NCBI GenBank assembly: GCA_900553675.1
Contig: USEH01000152.1
Coordinates: 1 to 5,508, forward strand
From: an uncultured Ruminococcus sp.
Lineage (GTDB): Bacteria > Bacillota > Clostridia > Oscillospirales > Ruminococcaceae
DNA length: 5,508 nucleotides
Direction: 5' to 3'
In this document: positions 1-5,051 of the stretch, piece after piece
Position numbering within the stretch: position 1 is the first letter of the stretch
How the letters are laid out: each line of letters starts with the position of its first letter
Translations under genes and position numbers: made by a program
Notes under the pieces: generated by a model
Database searches by the model: none
Seen by the model: the letters and a program-made list of their open reading frames with translations, nothing else
Told to the model about the DNA's origin: nothing

Positions 1-145
1 TGATATCCCACCCATCCAAATTAGCTCTATATGAGTAGTATGTTCCTGGATCAACAGTTGTAGGTCCTACAAGAGAATTCCCTACGGAGAAGGAACTCAG
101 ACTATTTAATAATAAGAATATGAAAATAATATATTTTTTCATCAT
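1..145 (-). CDS. Secreted protein of unknown function, N-terminal fragment running off the left edge
   Basis: The minus strand reads 48 codons from ATG at 145 to the window edge. The start MMKKYIIFIFLLLNSLSSFS is a classic Sec signal peptide: two lysines, then a hydrophobic core, then a small-residue cleavage region around residues 18-20 (S-F-S before V). The mature start, VGNSLVGPTTVDPGTYYSYR, resembles the first strand of Ig-like or PKD-like domains of surface proteins, but too little is present to assign a family. A second ATG lies directly after the first (142). There is no Shine-Dalgarno sequence; the 15 bases upstream are almost all A and T, unlike the strong sites of lysS and greA. It starts 11 bases after the signal peptidase fragment stop, so the two probably form an operon and this could be a peptidase substrate, which is inference. 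Codon use is AT-rich. Confidence 0.6.
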   Translation of the reverse strand, partial: MMKKYIIFIFLLLNSLSSFSVGNSLVGPTTVDPGTYYSYRANLDGWDI

Positions 146-156
146 AGTATTTATTT

Positions 157-450
157 TTATTGGGTAATTTTTGATTTCAATTCTTCTATTTCTTTTTGTG
201 TATCTTTTTTTACTTTTCCTTCTTTTAGTGATTCCTTCCATTGTAATAATAAAAGCAATATTAATGGTATTGATATACAAATAACCATTCCTACAGGTGT
301 CTGCACAAATAATGCTAAATTTCCAAGTTTTCCTATTCTAAATTTATATATTCCTTCTATTTGTTCTGGTCTTACAAATCTATCGTCCTCATCATTATTA
401 TTGTCACCTTTTGTTTTATATTTTGTATTTGTTGCGATTACTTTTCCAAC
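157..450 (-). pseudogene. Signal peptidase I (SipW/S26B-like), C-terminal fragment lacking the 5' part
   Basis: A minus-strand frame ending at TAA 159-157 encodes about 97 residues counted from 450. It contains TKGDNNNDEDDRFV (fragment residues 13-26), which matches the conserved GDN/GD-aspartate box of S26 signal peptidases. A segment ending in YKFRIGKLGNLALF follows, then a C-terminal membrane helix (about residues 44-71) and a charged lysine/glutamate tail. A late membrane helix after the catalytic domain is typical of SipW, archaeal and ER-type enzymes rather than of the Bacillus SipS type. These enzymes cleave signal peptides of exported proteins at the outer face of the membrane. The N-terminal helix, the catalytic serine region and the general-base region are all missing: upstream of about 450 the frame runs into lysS sequence and meets a TAG at 483-481 with no start codon. 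It is either a broken gene or a gene cut by an assembly joint. Family assignment rests on the motif and topology only. Confidence 0.7.
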
Positions 451-452
451 GG
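438..452. other. Junction between GC-rich lysS DNA and AT-rich signal peptidase DNA
   Basis: Composition changes abruptly here: 181-420 is about 27% GC, while 481-540 is about 58% GC (hand counts). On the minus strand the bases GTTGGAAAAG (450-441) serve both reading frames. In the lysS frame they are part of P-L-E-K followed by the stop TAA at 440-438. In the other frame they read V-G-K-V-I and continue into the signal peptidase fragment. No intergenic space or terminator separates the end of lysS from the truncated peptidase gene. This looks like a joint between unrelated sequences with the lysS stop at or just past the joint. Whether it is natural recombination or a chimeric contig cannot be decided from the sequence. 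Confidence 0.65.
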
Positions 453-2018
453 CTTCATTGTGGGGAACAGCAAAACATCTCTAATCGACGCGCTGTCAGT
501 CAGCAGCATAACAAGCCTGTCCACGCCGAAGCCCAATCCGCCCGTCGGGGGCAGACCGTATTCAAGGGCTGTAACATAGTCGTAGTCAACCTGAGCCTTG
601 CTTTCGGGGTCGAGCTCCTTGCGCTGAGCTACCTGACTTTCAAAACGCTCCTTCTGGTCGATGGGGTCGTTCAGCTCGCTGAATGCGTTGCCGAACTCAG
701 TGGCGTTTATAAAGTACTCAAAGCGCTCGGTGAAGGCAGGGTCTGAGGGCTTGCGCTTTGCAAGCGGGCTTATCTCAACAGGATAGTCGTAAATAAACGT
801 CGGCTGAATCAGGTTTTCCTCAACGTATGCGTCGAAGAACTCTGCAAGGATCGCGCCCTTTGTCGGAACCTCGGGCAGATTTACATGATGCTCCTTCGCA
901 CACGCAATAGCGTCCTCGTCGGTCTTCCAGTCGTTAAAGTCAACGCCGGAGTACTTCTTAACGGCTTCTATCATAGTAAGCCTCTCCCAGTGAGAAAGGT
1001 CGATTTTCTTGCCCTGATACTCAATTTCAAGCGTTCCGCAGACGTTTCCGGCAACCGTCTTCATCATCTCTTCAACCAGATCCATCATGCCGTGGAAGTC
1101 GGTGTAAGCCTGATAAAGCTCAATCGAGGTGAACTCGGGGTTGTGCTTGGTGTCCATGCCCTCGTTTCTGAATATGCGTCCGACCTCGTAAACCCTGTCC
1201 ATTCCGCCTACTACAAGGCGCTTTAAATAAAGCTCGGTCTCGATTCTAAGAACCATGTCCATATCAAGGGTGTTGTGATGAGTAAAGAACGGTCTTGCCG
1301 AAGCACCAATCTCAAACGGGGTCAGAATCGGGGTGTCAACCTCCAAAAAGCCCTTAGAGTCGAGATGAGCCCTCAGCTCGCGCAGAATCTGACTGCGCTT
1401 TTTAAAGGTGTCCTTTACCTCAGGGTTTACAATAAGGTCAACATAGCGCTGACGGTATCTTGCGTCTCTGTCCTTTAAGCCGTGCCACTTTTCGGGAAGA
1501 GGAAGCAGCGACTTTGAAAGCAGGGTGATCTTCTTGGCATGAAGCGATACCTCGCCCCTGCGTGTGCGGAAAACAAAGCCCTCCACACCAACGATATCGC
1601 CAATATCCCACTTTTTAAACTCGGCAAAGTTCTCCTCGCCGATGTCGTTGATTCTGACGTAGCACTGGATCCTGCCGCTTACGTCCTGAATGTTGATAAA
1701 GTTGGCTTTTCCCATATCGCGCCAGCTTAAAATCCTTCCGGCGATTCTCCAGCTGTCCTGCTTTATAGCTTCCAAGCCTTCATTCAGCTTGGCTTCATCC
1801 TCGCCCGCTTCCTGCTTTGCCTTAGCTTCCTCGGCTTCGTAGTGCGCCTTAAGGTCGGCAGCGGTGATGTTGAAGTCGAACTTGGTTATTTCAAAGGGAT
1901 TCTTTCCTGCCGCCTTCATAGCGTCAAGCTTATCCATTCTTATCTTCTTTAAAGAATTAAGCTCCTCCTGCGAAAGCTCCTCTTCTGAAGCTGCGGCGGT
2001 GTTGATTTCTTCTGTCAT
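438..2018 (-). CDS. lysS: Lysyl-tRNA synthetase, class II
   Basis: This cytoplasmic enzyme attaches lysine to tRNA-Lys with ATP. The 526-residue product has the expected order: a charged N-terminal helix, an OB-fold anticodon-binding domain at about 91-165 (RIAGRILSWRDMGKANFINI), and a class II catalytic core. Motif 1 lies at about 211-234 (ends FLEVDTPILTP). Motif 2 lies at about 280-305, with RIFRNEGMDTKHNPEFTSIE and the conserved R284 and E286. Motif 3 lies at about 488-506 (GLPPTGGLGFGVDRL, R501). Bacterial LysRS is usually about 490-510 residues; the excess is a Glu/Lys/Ala-rich insert at about 60-86 before the OB fold. The start ATG at 2018 follows AAAGG (2032-2028) by 9 bases; another ATG at 2023 meets a stop two codons later. 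It lies 27 bases after greA, in the same operon. The C-terminus LLFPTMKPLEK is close to a normal LysRS end, but the stop sits at the composition junction, so a few native residues and the native terminator may be missing. Confidence 0.97.
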   Translation of the reverse strand: MTEEINTAAASEEELSQEELNSLKKIRMDKLDAMKAAGKNPFEITKFDFNITAADLKAHYEAEEAKAKQEAGEDEAKLNEGLEAIKQDSWRIAGRILSWRDMGKANFINIQDVSGRIQCYVRINDIGEENFAEFKKWDIGDIVGVEGFVFRTRRGEVSLHAKKITLLSKSLLPLPEKWHGLKDRDARYRQRYVDLIVNPEVKDTFKKRSQILRELRAHLDSKGFLEVDTPILTPFEIGASARPFFTHHNTLDMDMVLRIETELYLKRLVVGGMDRVYEVGRIFRNEGMDTKHNPEFTSIELYQAYTDFHGMMDLVEEMMKTVAGNVCGTLEIEYQGKKIDLSHWERLTMIEAVKKYSGVDFNDWKTDEDAIACAKEHHVNLPEVPTKGAILAEFFDAYVEENLIQPTFIYDYPVEISPLAKRKPSDPAFTERFEYFINATEFGNAFSELNDPIDQKERFESQVAQRKELDPESKAQVDYDYVTALEYGLPPTGGLGFGVDRLVMLLTDSASIRDVLLFPTMKPLEK

Positions 2019-2045
2019 AGCATATTACCTTTCTATAGGGATTTT

Positions 2046-2525
2046 TTACTGTCTTCTGATGTTTAATACCTCAAATTTCAGGGTTCCCGCGGGAACTTCT
2101 ACCTCAAACACATCTCCGACCTTTTTCTTAAGACAAGCCTTGCCGACAGGCGACTCGTCGGAAATTCTGTTTTCGTCGGGGTCGGACTCGGTTGAGCCTA
2201 CTATCTGATATTCAACTATTTCGTCGAGGTCGAAGTCTTTAAGCTTGACATACGAGCCTATGCCAACCTCGTCTAAAGACATGCTTCCGTCGTCAACGAT
2301 TATAGCGTTTGCTATTACTACCTCCAAATCGGCGATCTGAGCTTCGAGCATACCCTGCTCGTTCTTGGCTTCGTCATACTCGGCGTTTTCGGAAAGGTCG
2401 CCGTAGGAGCGTGCTTCTTTCAGCTTTTCCGCTACTTCTTTTCGTCTTATAGTTACCAGATATTCCAGCTCGTCCTGAAGCTTCTGAAAGCCCTCGCGCG
2501 ACATGGTTGTTGCTTTTATAGCCAT
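2046..2525 (-). CDS. greA: Transcription elongation factor GreA
   Basis: GreA enters the secondary channel of RNA polymerase and stimulates cleavage of the backtracked transcript so that stalled complexes resume. The product is 159 residues, the normal length. An N-terminal antiparallel coiled coil spans about 8-76 and carries the tip motif YGDLSENAEYDEAKN (41-55). Acidic residues D43 and E46 correspond to the pair that positions the catalytic magnesium in known GreA proteins. The C-terminal FKBP-like domain spans about 84-159 and includes SPVGKACLKKKVGDVFEVEV (125-144). The ATG at 2525 follows GGAGG (2538-2534) by 8 bases. It is the first gene of a greA-lysS operon driven by the consensus promoter at 2589-2617; lysS begins 27 bases after its stop. 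Nothing in the sequence looks unusual for the family. Confidence 0.97.
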   Translation of the reverse strand: MAIKATTMSREGFQKLQDELEYLVTIRRKEVAEKLKEARSYGDLSENAEYDEAKNEQGMLEAQIADLEVVIANAIIVDDGSMSLDEVGIGSYVKLKDFDLDEIVEYQIVGSTESDPDENRISDESPVGKACLKKKVGDVFEVEVPAGTLKFEVLNIRRQ

Positions 2526-2588
2526 AATAAATTCCTCCGGATAAAGTATTTACGGCAAAAGGATATACTGCCGCATTATTAACAATTA

Positions 2589-2617
2589 ATTATAAACCCG
2601 TTTTCGCCGGATGTCAA
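2589..2617 (-). promoter_or_regulatory. Consensus sigma-A promoter of greA-lysS
   Basis: On the minus strand TTGACA (2617-2612) and TATAAT (2594-2589) are separated by exactly 17 bases, a perfect match to the housekeeping promoter. The predicted start of transcription is near 2582, giving a leader of about 57 bases before greA. The leader has a small inverted repeat, CGGCA (2573-2569) with TGCCG (2557-2553), a 5-bp stem with an 11-base loop. That is too weak to call an attenuator. The leader is too short for a T-box or a typical riboswitch. Confidence 0.93.
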
Positions 2618-2847
2618 GTGTTGAAAGCCAAATAGTTGCGCTGTCTCCCTCAAAAAGCCCATCCCATAACGAAAATCCGCAGAAAACGCCCGAAATTCAA
2701 TCTTTCCTATTCCCATCCTGCAAAAAATCTGCTAAAATAATAAATGCGCCAACCTTTTAAATTTTCGTGGTACTGTATATACGACAAACGTCTCCGGAGC
2801 GTTTCAGATTCACCAACATTCACAACCAACAATAAGGAAGACAAGCT
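2618..2847. other. Intergenic region upstream of the sigma-like gene; no clear promoter
   Basis: Together with the greA leader and promoter this fills a 322-base gap between divergent genes. The plus strand is C-rich at 2640-2720 and holds no ORF of note. Weak AT-rich stretches resembling -10 elements occur at 2732-2740 (CTAAAATAA) and 2774-2780 (TGTATAT), but neither has a recognisable -35 at 16-18 bases. The promoter of the plus-strand gene may therefore use an alternative sigma factor or an activator. The Shine-Dalgarno AAGGAAG at 2834-2840, 7 bases before ATG 2848, fixes the start of that gene. Confidence 0.5.
2786..2804. promoter_or_regulatory. Interrupted palindrome in front of the sigma-like gene, possible operator
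   Basis: AAACG, T, CTCCGGAG, CGTTT forms an inverted repeat with 9-bp arms (AAACG plus CTCC, and GGAG plus CGTTT) around a central dyad, broken only by one extra T at 2791. It lies 43 bases upstream of ATG 2848 and just downstream of an AT-rich TGTATAT element. It could be a protein-binding site, perhaps for autoregulation by the adjacent winged-helix protein, or a leader hairpin. Neither role is shown by the sequence. Confidence 0.35.
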
Positions 2848-4512
2848 ATGGATAAGCAATCAGCCAACCGAATCATCGAGCAATACTTTAAAAAAATATA
2901 CGGCTACTCCATAAAAAAGTGCTTCTCCTACGACGAAGCCGAGGAGCTTTGCGCCGCTATCGGTGCCCAGCTGTGGGCAGCACTGTTAAAGACCGACACG
3001 CTCACCAACCCCGACGGCTTTGTGTGGCAGGTCTGCGAGCACGTCTACTCAAAGCACCTGCGCGCAAAGCTTAAGCCTGGCGGCGACGGCAGGCGGGGAT
3101 CCATCTACGAAGCCGACTATCCTTTTCAGGATGATTTCAGTGCGGCAGAACAGTGCGAGGAATACGACCGCCTTCGCGTGGAGATAGCGTTTTTAACAAA
3201 AACCCGGCGGGAAATTGTTTATCTGCACTATTTTGAAAGAGTATCGATAGCAGAAATCTCTCGCAGGCTGAGTCTTCCTGTCGGAACGGTAAAATGGCAC
3301 TTAAACAAAGCCAGAGACGAACTAAGAAAGGACTACACCATGGAAAGAAAAATAGGCAAGCTTGGATTAAACCCTTTACCTTTAACAAAATGCACCTTCG
3401 GTCATAGTGGCAACCCTGGAAGCAACGGAGGACCGGAAGCATATCTTAATGATATGATAAACCTCAACATCGTCTACAGCGTATACTTCACCCCCAGAAC
3501 CAAGGAGGAAATAGCCGACGAGCTTGGCTTAACCCTTGTTTTTATCGAGGACAGGATTAATATGCTCGAGGAAAACGGCTTTTTAGTCCGCAAGGGTGGT
3601 AAAGCCAAGGATAAATACACCACCTACGTCAAATTTGACCCTCTGACATACTCCATCGAGCAGCAGGAAGCCAACTTTAAAAAGAAGCTCGAAATCGCCG
3701 ATGAGCTTATTTCCTCCGGATATGTCAAGACAGTTATCGACTCTGTCAAGGGCGTCAAGGATATCTATATCCCCAGCGGCAACAGACAGCTTTTTGAAGC
3801 TGCCGCCGTATTCTTCGCAATAGTCAACCGCGCATTTAATGTTGGTTACACAGCCGGACAGAAGCCTTACAACGAAATATGGAACAAATACTGCATTCAC
3901 ACCAAGGATGGCGGCGAATACATTGCCCATGTCAATATCGACGCCCAACCCTCCGACTCTGACTATAAGCGCACCGTAAACATTCCCAGCCTGTGGGCGT
4001 GCGGAAGCATGAATCGCGGAAGCTGTAAATACCCCTGCGTGGGCTCGTGGTCGATTGATTCCCGGTTCTGCTCACGCGTGGGGGGATGGCAGAACAACCT
4101 CACCGAGGACTACGAATATGTTTACGAATACATCATCGGAGCTATAGACGATACATCCTCGAACGCTTCAAAATTTGCCCGCCTACGCGAAAGAAAATTC
4201 ATCGATGATAACGGCAGGGTCAATATCATGGTGACACATCATGATGTCTACAAGCTCTTAGAAAATCTCCCCAGCCTTCCTCAAGATCAAGCCCGCAGGT
4301 ATATCGACGCCGAGCTTGAAGCCCAGCAGCTTGAAGCAAGGGATTATCCCGAACAGATGCACGAACTTATACTGAACGGCAATATAAGCCCTAACAGCCT
4401 TGCAGTTCTCGTGCTGAATAAGCTCTACGAAAACGGCACCTTCAAGCCCCTCACCGAAAACGAAAAGGTGACCTCGCAGCTTATCATGTTCAGCGACAAG
4501 CTCCCCGAATAG
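2848..4512 (+). CDS. ECF-like sigma-70 family protein fused to a winged helix and a cysteine-containing C-terminal region
   Basis: Residues 1-75 resemble sigma region 2 (FSYDEAEELCAAIGAQLWAA at 26-45 fits the usual DAEDLVQE-type helix). Residues 108-161 are a sigma region 4 helix-turn-helix (KTRREIVYLHYFERVSIAEI, then SLPVGTVKWHLNKARDELRK). These parts should bind core polymerase and a -35 element. ECF factors are usually about 160-200 residues; this one has 554. After a Gly/Pro/Asn linker (about 172-196) comes a winged-helix-like segment at about 200-264 (KEEIADELGLTLVFIEDRIN; wing near GGKAKDKYTTY). A region of unknown fold follows, with C385, C393, C397 and C408 (spacings 7, 3 and 10), which could bind zinc or another metal or form disulfides. 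The last 80 residues are helical and charged. No membrane segment is visible, so it should be cytoplasmic. The start is supported by AAGGAAG at 2834-2840. It is divergent from greA and apparently monocistronic. Similar long sigma-like proteins occur in Clostridia, but I know of no assigned function. Confidence 0.85.
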   Translation: MDKQSANRIIEQYFKKIYGYSIKKCFSYDEAEELCAAIGAQLWAALLKTDTLTNPDGFVWQVCEHVYSKHLRAKLKPGGDGRRGSIYEADYPFQDDFSAAEQCEEYDRLRVEIAFLTKTRREIVYLHYFERVSIAEISRRLSLPVGTVKWHLNKARDELRKDYTMERKIGKLGLNPLPLTKCTFGHSGNPGSNGGPEAYLNDMINLNIVYSVYFTPRTKEEIADELGLTLVFIEDRINMLEENGFLVRKGGKAKDKYTTYVKFDPLTYSIEQQEANFKKKLEIADELISSGYVKTVIDSVKGVKDIYIPSGNRQLFEAAAVFFAIVNRAFNVGYTAGQKPYNEIWNKYCIHTKDGGEYIAHVNIDAQPSDSDYKRTVNIPSLWACGSMNRGSCKYPCVGSWSIDSRFCSRVGGWQNNLTEDYEYVYEYIIGAIDDTSSNASKFARLRERKFIDDNGRVNIMVTHHDVYKLLENLPSLPQDQARRYIDAELEAQQLEARDYPEQMHELILNGNISPNSLAVLVLNKLYENGTFKPLTENEKVTSQLIMFSDKLPE

Positions 4513-4541
4513 CTCTCCGATTATAGTGACTCCTAAAATCA

Positions 4542-4581
4542 ATAAGCTCCGGACATTCTTTGCAGGATGTCCGGAGCTTAT
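4542..4581 (+). terminator. Long perfect hairpin after the sigma-like gene, probable terminator
   Basis: A 15-bp perfect stem (4542-4556 with 4567-4581) containing AAGCTCCGGACAT closes a 10-base loop, 29 bases after the stop of the sigma-like gene. The bases that follow on the plus strand (ATTATACTATA) are AT-rich but not a proper T run. On the minus strand only a short TTGATTTT follows. It therefore fits a terminator for the plus-strand gene with a weak U tract, perhaps acting in both directions between two convergent transcripts. Confidence 0.65.
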
Positions 4582-4591
4582 ATTATACTAT

Positions 4592-4623
4592 AAAAACAGA
4601 AAAAGACGCTTAGCTCAAGCGCC
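4592..4623 (-). terminator. Intrinsic terminator of the minus-strand small RNA
   Basis: On the minus strand GGCGCTT (4623-4617) pairs with AAGCGTC (4611-4605) over 7 bp including one G-U pair, with loop GAGCT. TTTTTCTGTTTTT (4604-4592) follows immediately. This is a standard Rho-independent terminator. It lies about 65 bases downstream of the predicted start of the transcript from the promoter at 4695-4723. Confidence 0.8.
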
Positions 4624-4688
4624 TTCCCCTGCTCATGAAATCATATCCGTAGCTTAAACAATTCCTCTGAAAGGTTTATCATTTAAAC
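4600..4688 (-). ncRNA. Predicted small RNA of about 90-100 nt, family not recognised
   Basis: A complete transcription unit without a gene: a perfect promoter (4723-4695) predicts a start near G4688, and an intrinsic terminator ends at about 4600-4592. The RNA would be about 89-97 nt. It has no credible ORF: AGAGGA (4669-4664) is followed by no start codon with a useful frame, and the AUG at 4643 gives only AUG-AUU-UCA-UGA. Possible structures are a 5' hairpin GUUUA (4688-4684) with UAAAC (4678-4674), a CCU/AGG mini-hairpin at 4674-4664, and the terminator stem. It does not match 6S RNA, SRP RNA, tmRNA, RNase P or a riboswitch that I can recall, and it is shorter than 6S. No gene lies downstream on the same strand in this window, so a riboswitch role is unlikely here; a trans-acting small RNA is the simplest reading. 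Expression is inferred. Confidence 0.6.
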
Positions 4689-4694
4689 AACTAA

Positions 4695-4723
4695 ATTATA
4701 TACCGAGTTTATTAAATTGTCAA
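4695..4723 (-). promoter_or_regulatory. Perfect sigma-A promoter with no protein gene behind it
   Basis: On the minus strand TTGACA (4723-4718) and TATAAT (4700-4695) are separated by exactly 17 bases, matching the greA promoter in quality. The upstream 100 bases on the same strand are AT-rich, as expected of an UP-like region. Transcription should start near 4688 and meets the terminator at 4623-4592, so this promoter appears to serve only the predicted small RNA. Confidence 0.9.
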
Positions 4724-4825
4724 TATACTTGCGGTCTTATGCAAAACATAAAATTACATTTTTCAACTGACTTATGCTTAAGTTTGCGTTAATATGATAA
4801 TATTAATTTTTATGGATTCTTTACA

Positions 4826-5047
4826 ATGAAAAACATCAAAGACAAAATATTCGCCATTCTGTCAGCAACAGTAATGCTTGTCAGCTCCGGAAATTGTGCA
4901 GACTCTTGCATTCAGCCTATCCCGATACCCCCTGCCATTTCCAAAATTGAAAACAAGATGCCCCAGCCAAAAATCCCGCCGACGCAATGCCCCGAAAGCC
5001 GGAATCAACCCAAACTGCGGTTCAGACAAAGAATTCAGCTTTACTAA
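4826..5047 (+). CDS. Short secreted peptide ORF, possibly the decayed 5' end of a secreted-protein gene
   Basis: The 73-codon ORF begins MKNIKDKIFAILSATVMLVS, a convincing signal peptide start (lysines, then a hydrophobic core at about 8-20). SSGNCADSC follows, close to but not matching a lipobox. The rest is proline-rich and ends in a basic tail that looks unnatural for a secreted linker. After ENK (ending 4957) a one-base shift to the frame starting at 4957 reads DAPAKNPADAMP, the Ala/Pro/Asp-rich composition of linkers in clostridial lipoproteins. This suggests frameshifts in a former gene. No Shine-Dalgarno site precedes the ATG and no clear promoter lies in 4724-4825. It ends 4 bases before the convergent TPR gene stop with no terminator between. 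It could be a small real secreted peptide, a pseudogene remnant or chance; I favour a remnant. Confidence 0.35.
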   Translation: MKNIKDKIFAILSATVMLVSSGNCADSCIQPIPIPPAISKIENKMPQPKIPPTQCPESRNQPKLRFRQRIQLY

Positions 5048-5051
5048 TAGT

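Noticed and set aside
361..746. Plus-strand open frames across the end of lysS and the junction
   Set aside because: They are antisense to lysS and the peptidase fragment, have no ribosome binding site, and their proteins look like shadow translations crossing the composition junction.
885..1730. Three plus-strand open frames of 63-113 codons inside lysS
   Set aside because: They lie entirely antisense to well-conserved lysS coding sequence with no initiation signals.
1864..2208. Plus-strand open frame of 114 codons spanning the lysS/greA gap
   Set aside because: It is the antisense of two confident genes and its serine-rich composition is what reverse translation of acidic lysS/greA codons gives.
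2526..2588. Possible riboswitch or attenuator in the greA leader
   Set aside because: The leader is only about 57 bases with a 5-bp stem and no T run, so it cannot hold a known riboswitch or T-box.
2732..2780. Candidate housekeeping or ECF promoter for the sigma-like gene
   Set aside because: AT-rich -10-like elements are present but no -35 lies at a proper distance, and the ECF-type AAC/CGT pair near 2751 and 2766 is only 12 bases apart.
3137..3948. Two minus-strand open frames inside the sigma-like gene
   Set aside because: They oppose a long gene with clear domains and a good ribosome binding site; no promoter or binding site supports them.
4258..4542. Minus-strand open frame of 94 codons over the end of the sigma-like gene
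   Set aside because: It could be reached by read-through from the small-RNA promoter, but there is no Shine-Dalgarno site and two hairpins intervene; it is the mirror of conserved coding sequence.
4600..4688. Small RNA as a riboswitch controlling a downstream gene
   Set aside because: No minus-strand gene lies downstream until lysS-greA, which has its own promoter; the unit points into the 3' end of an opposing gene.
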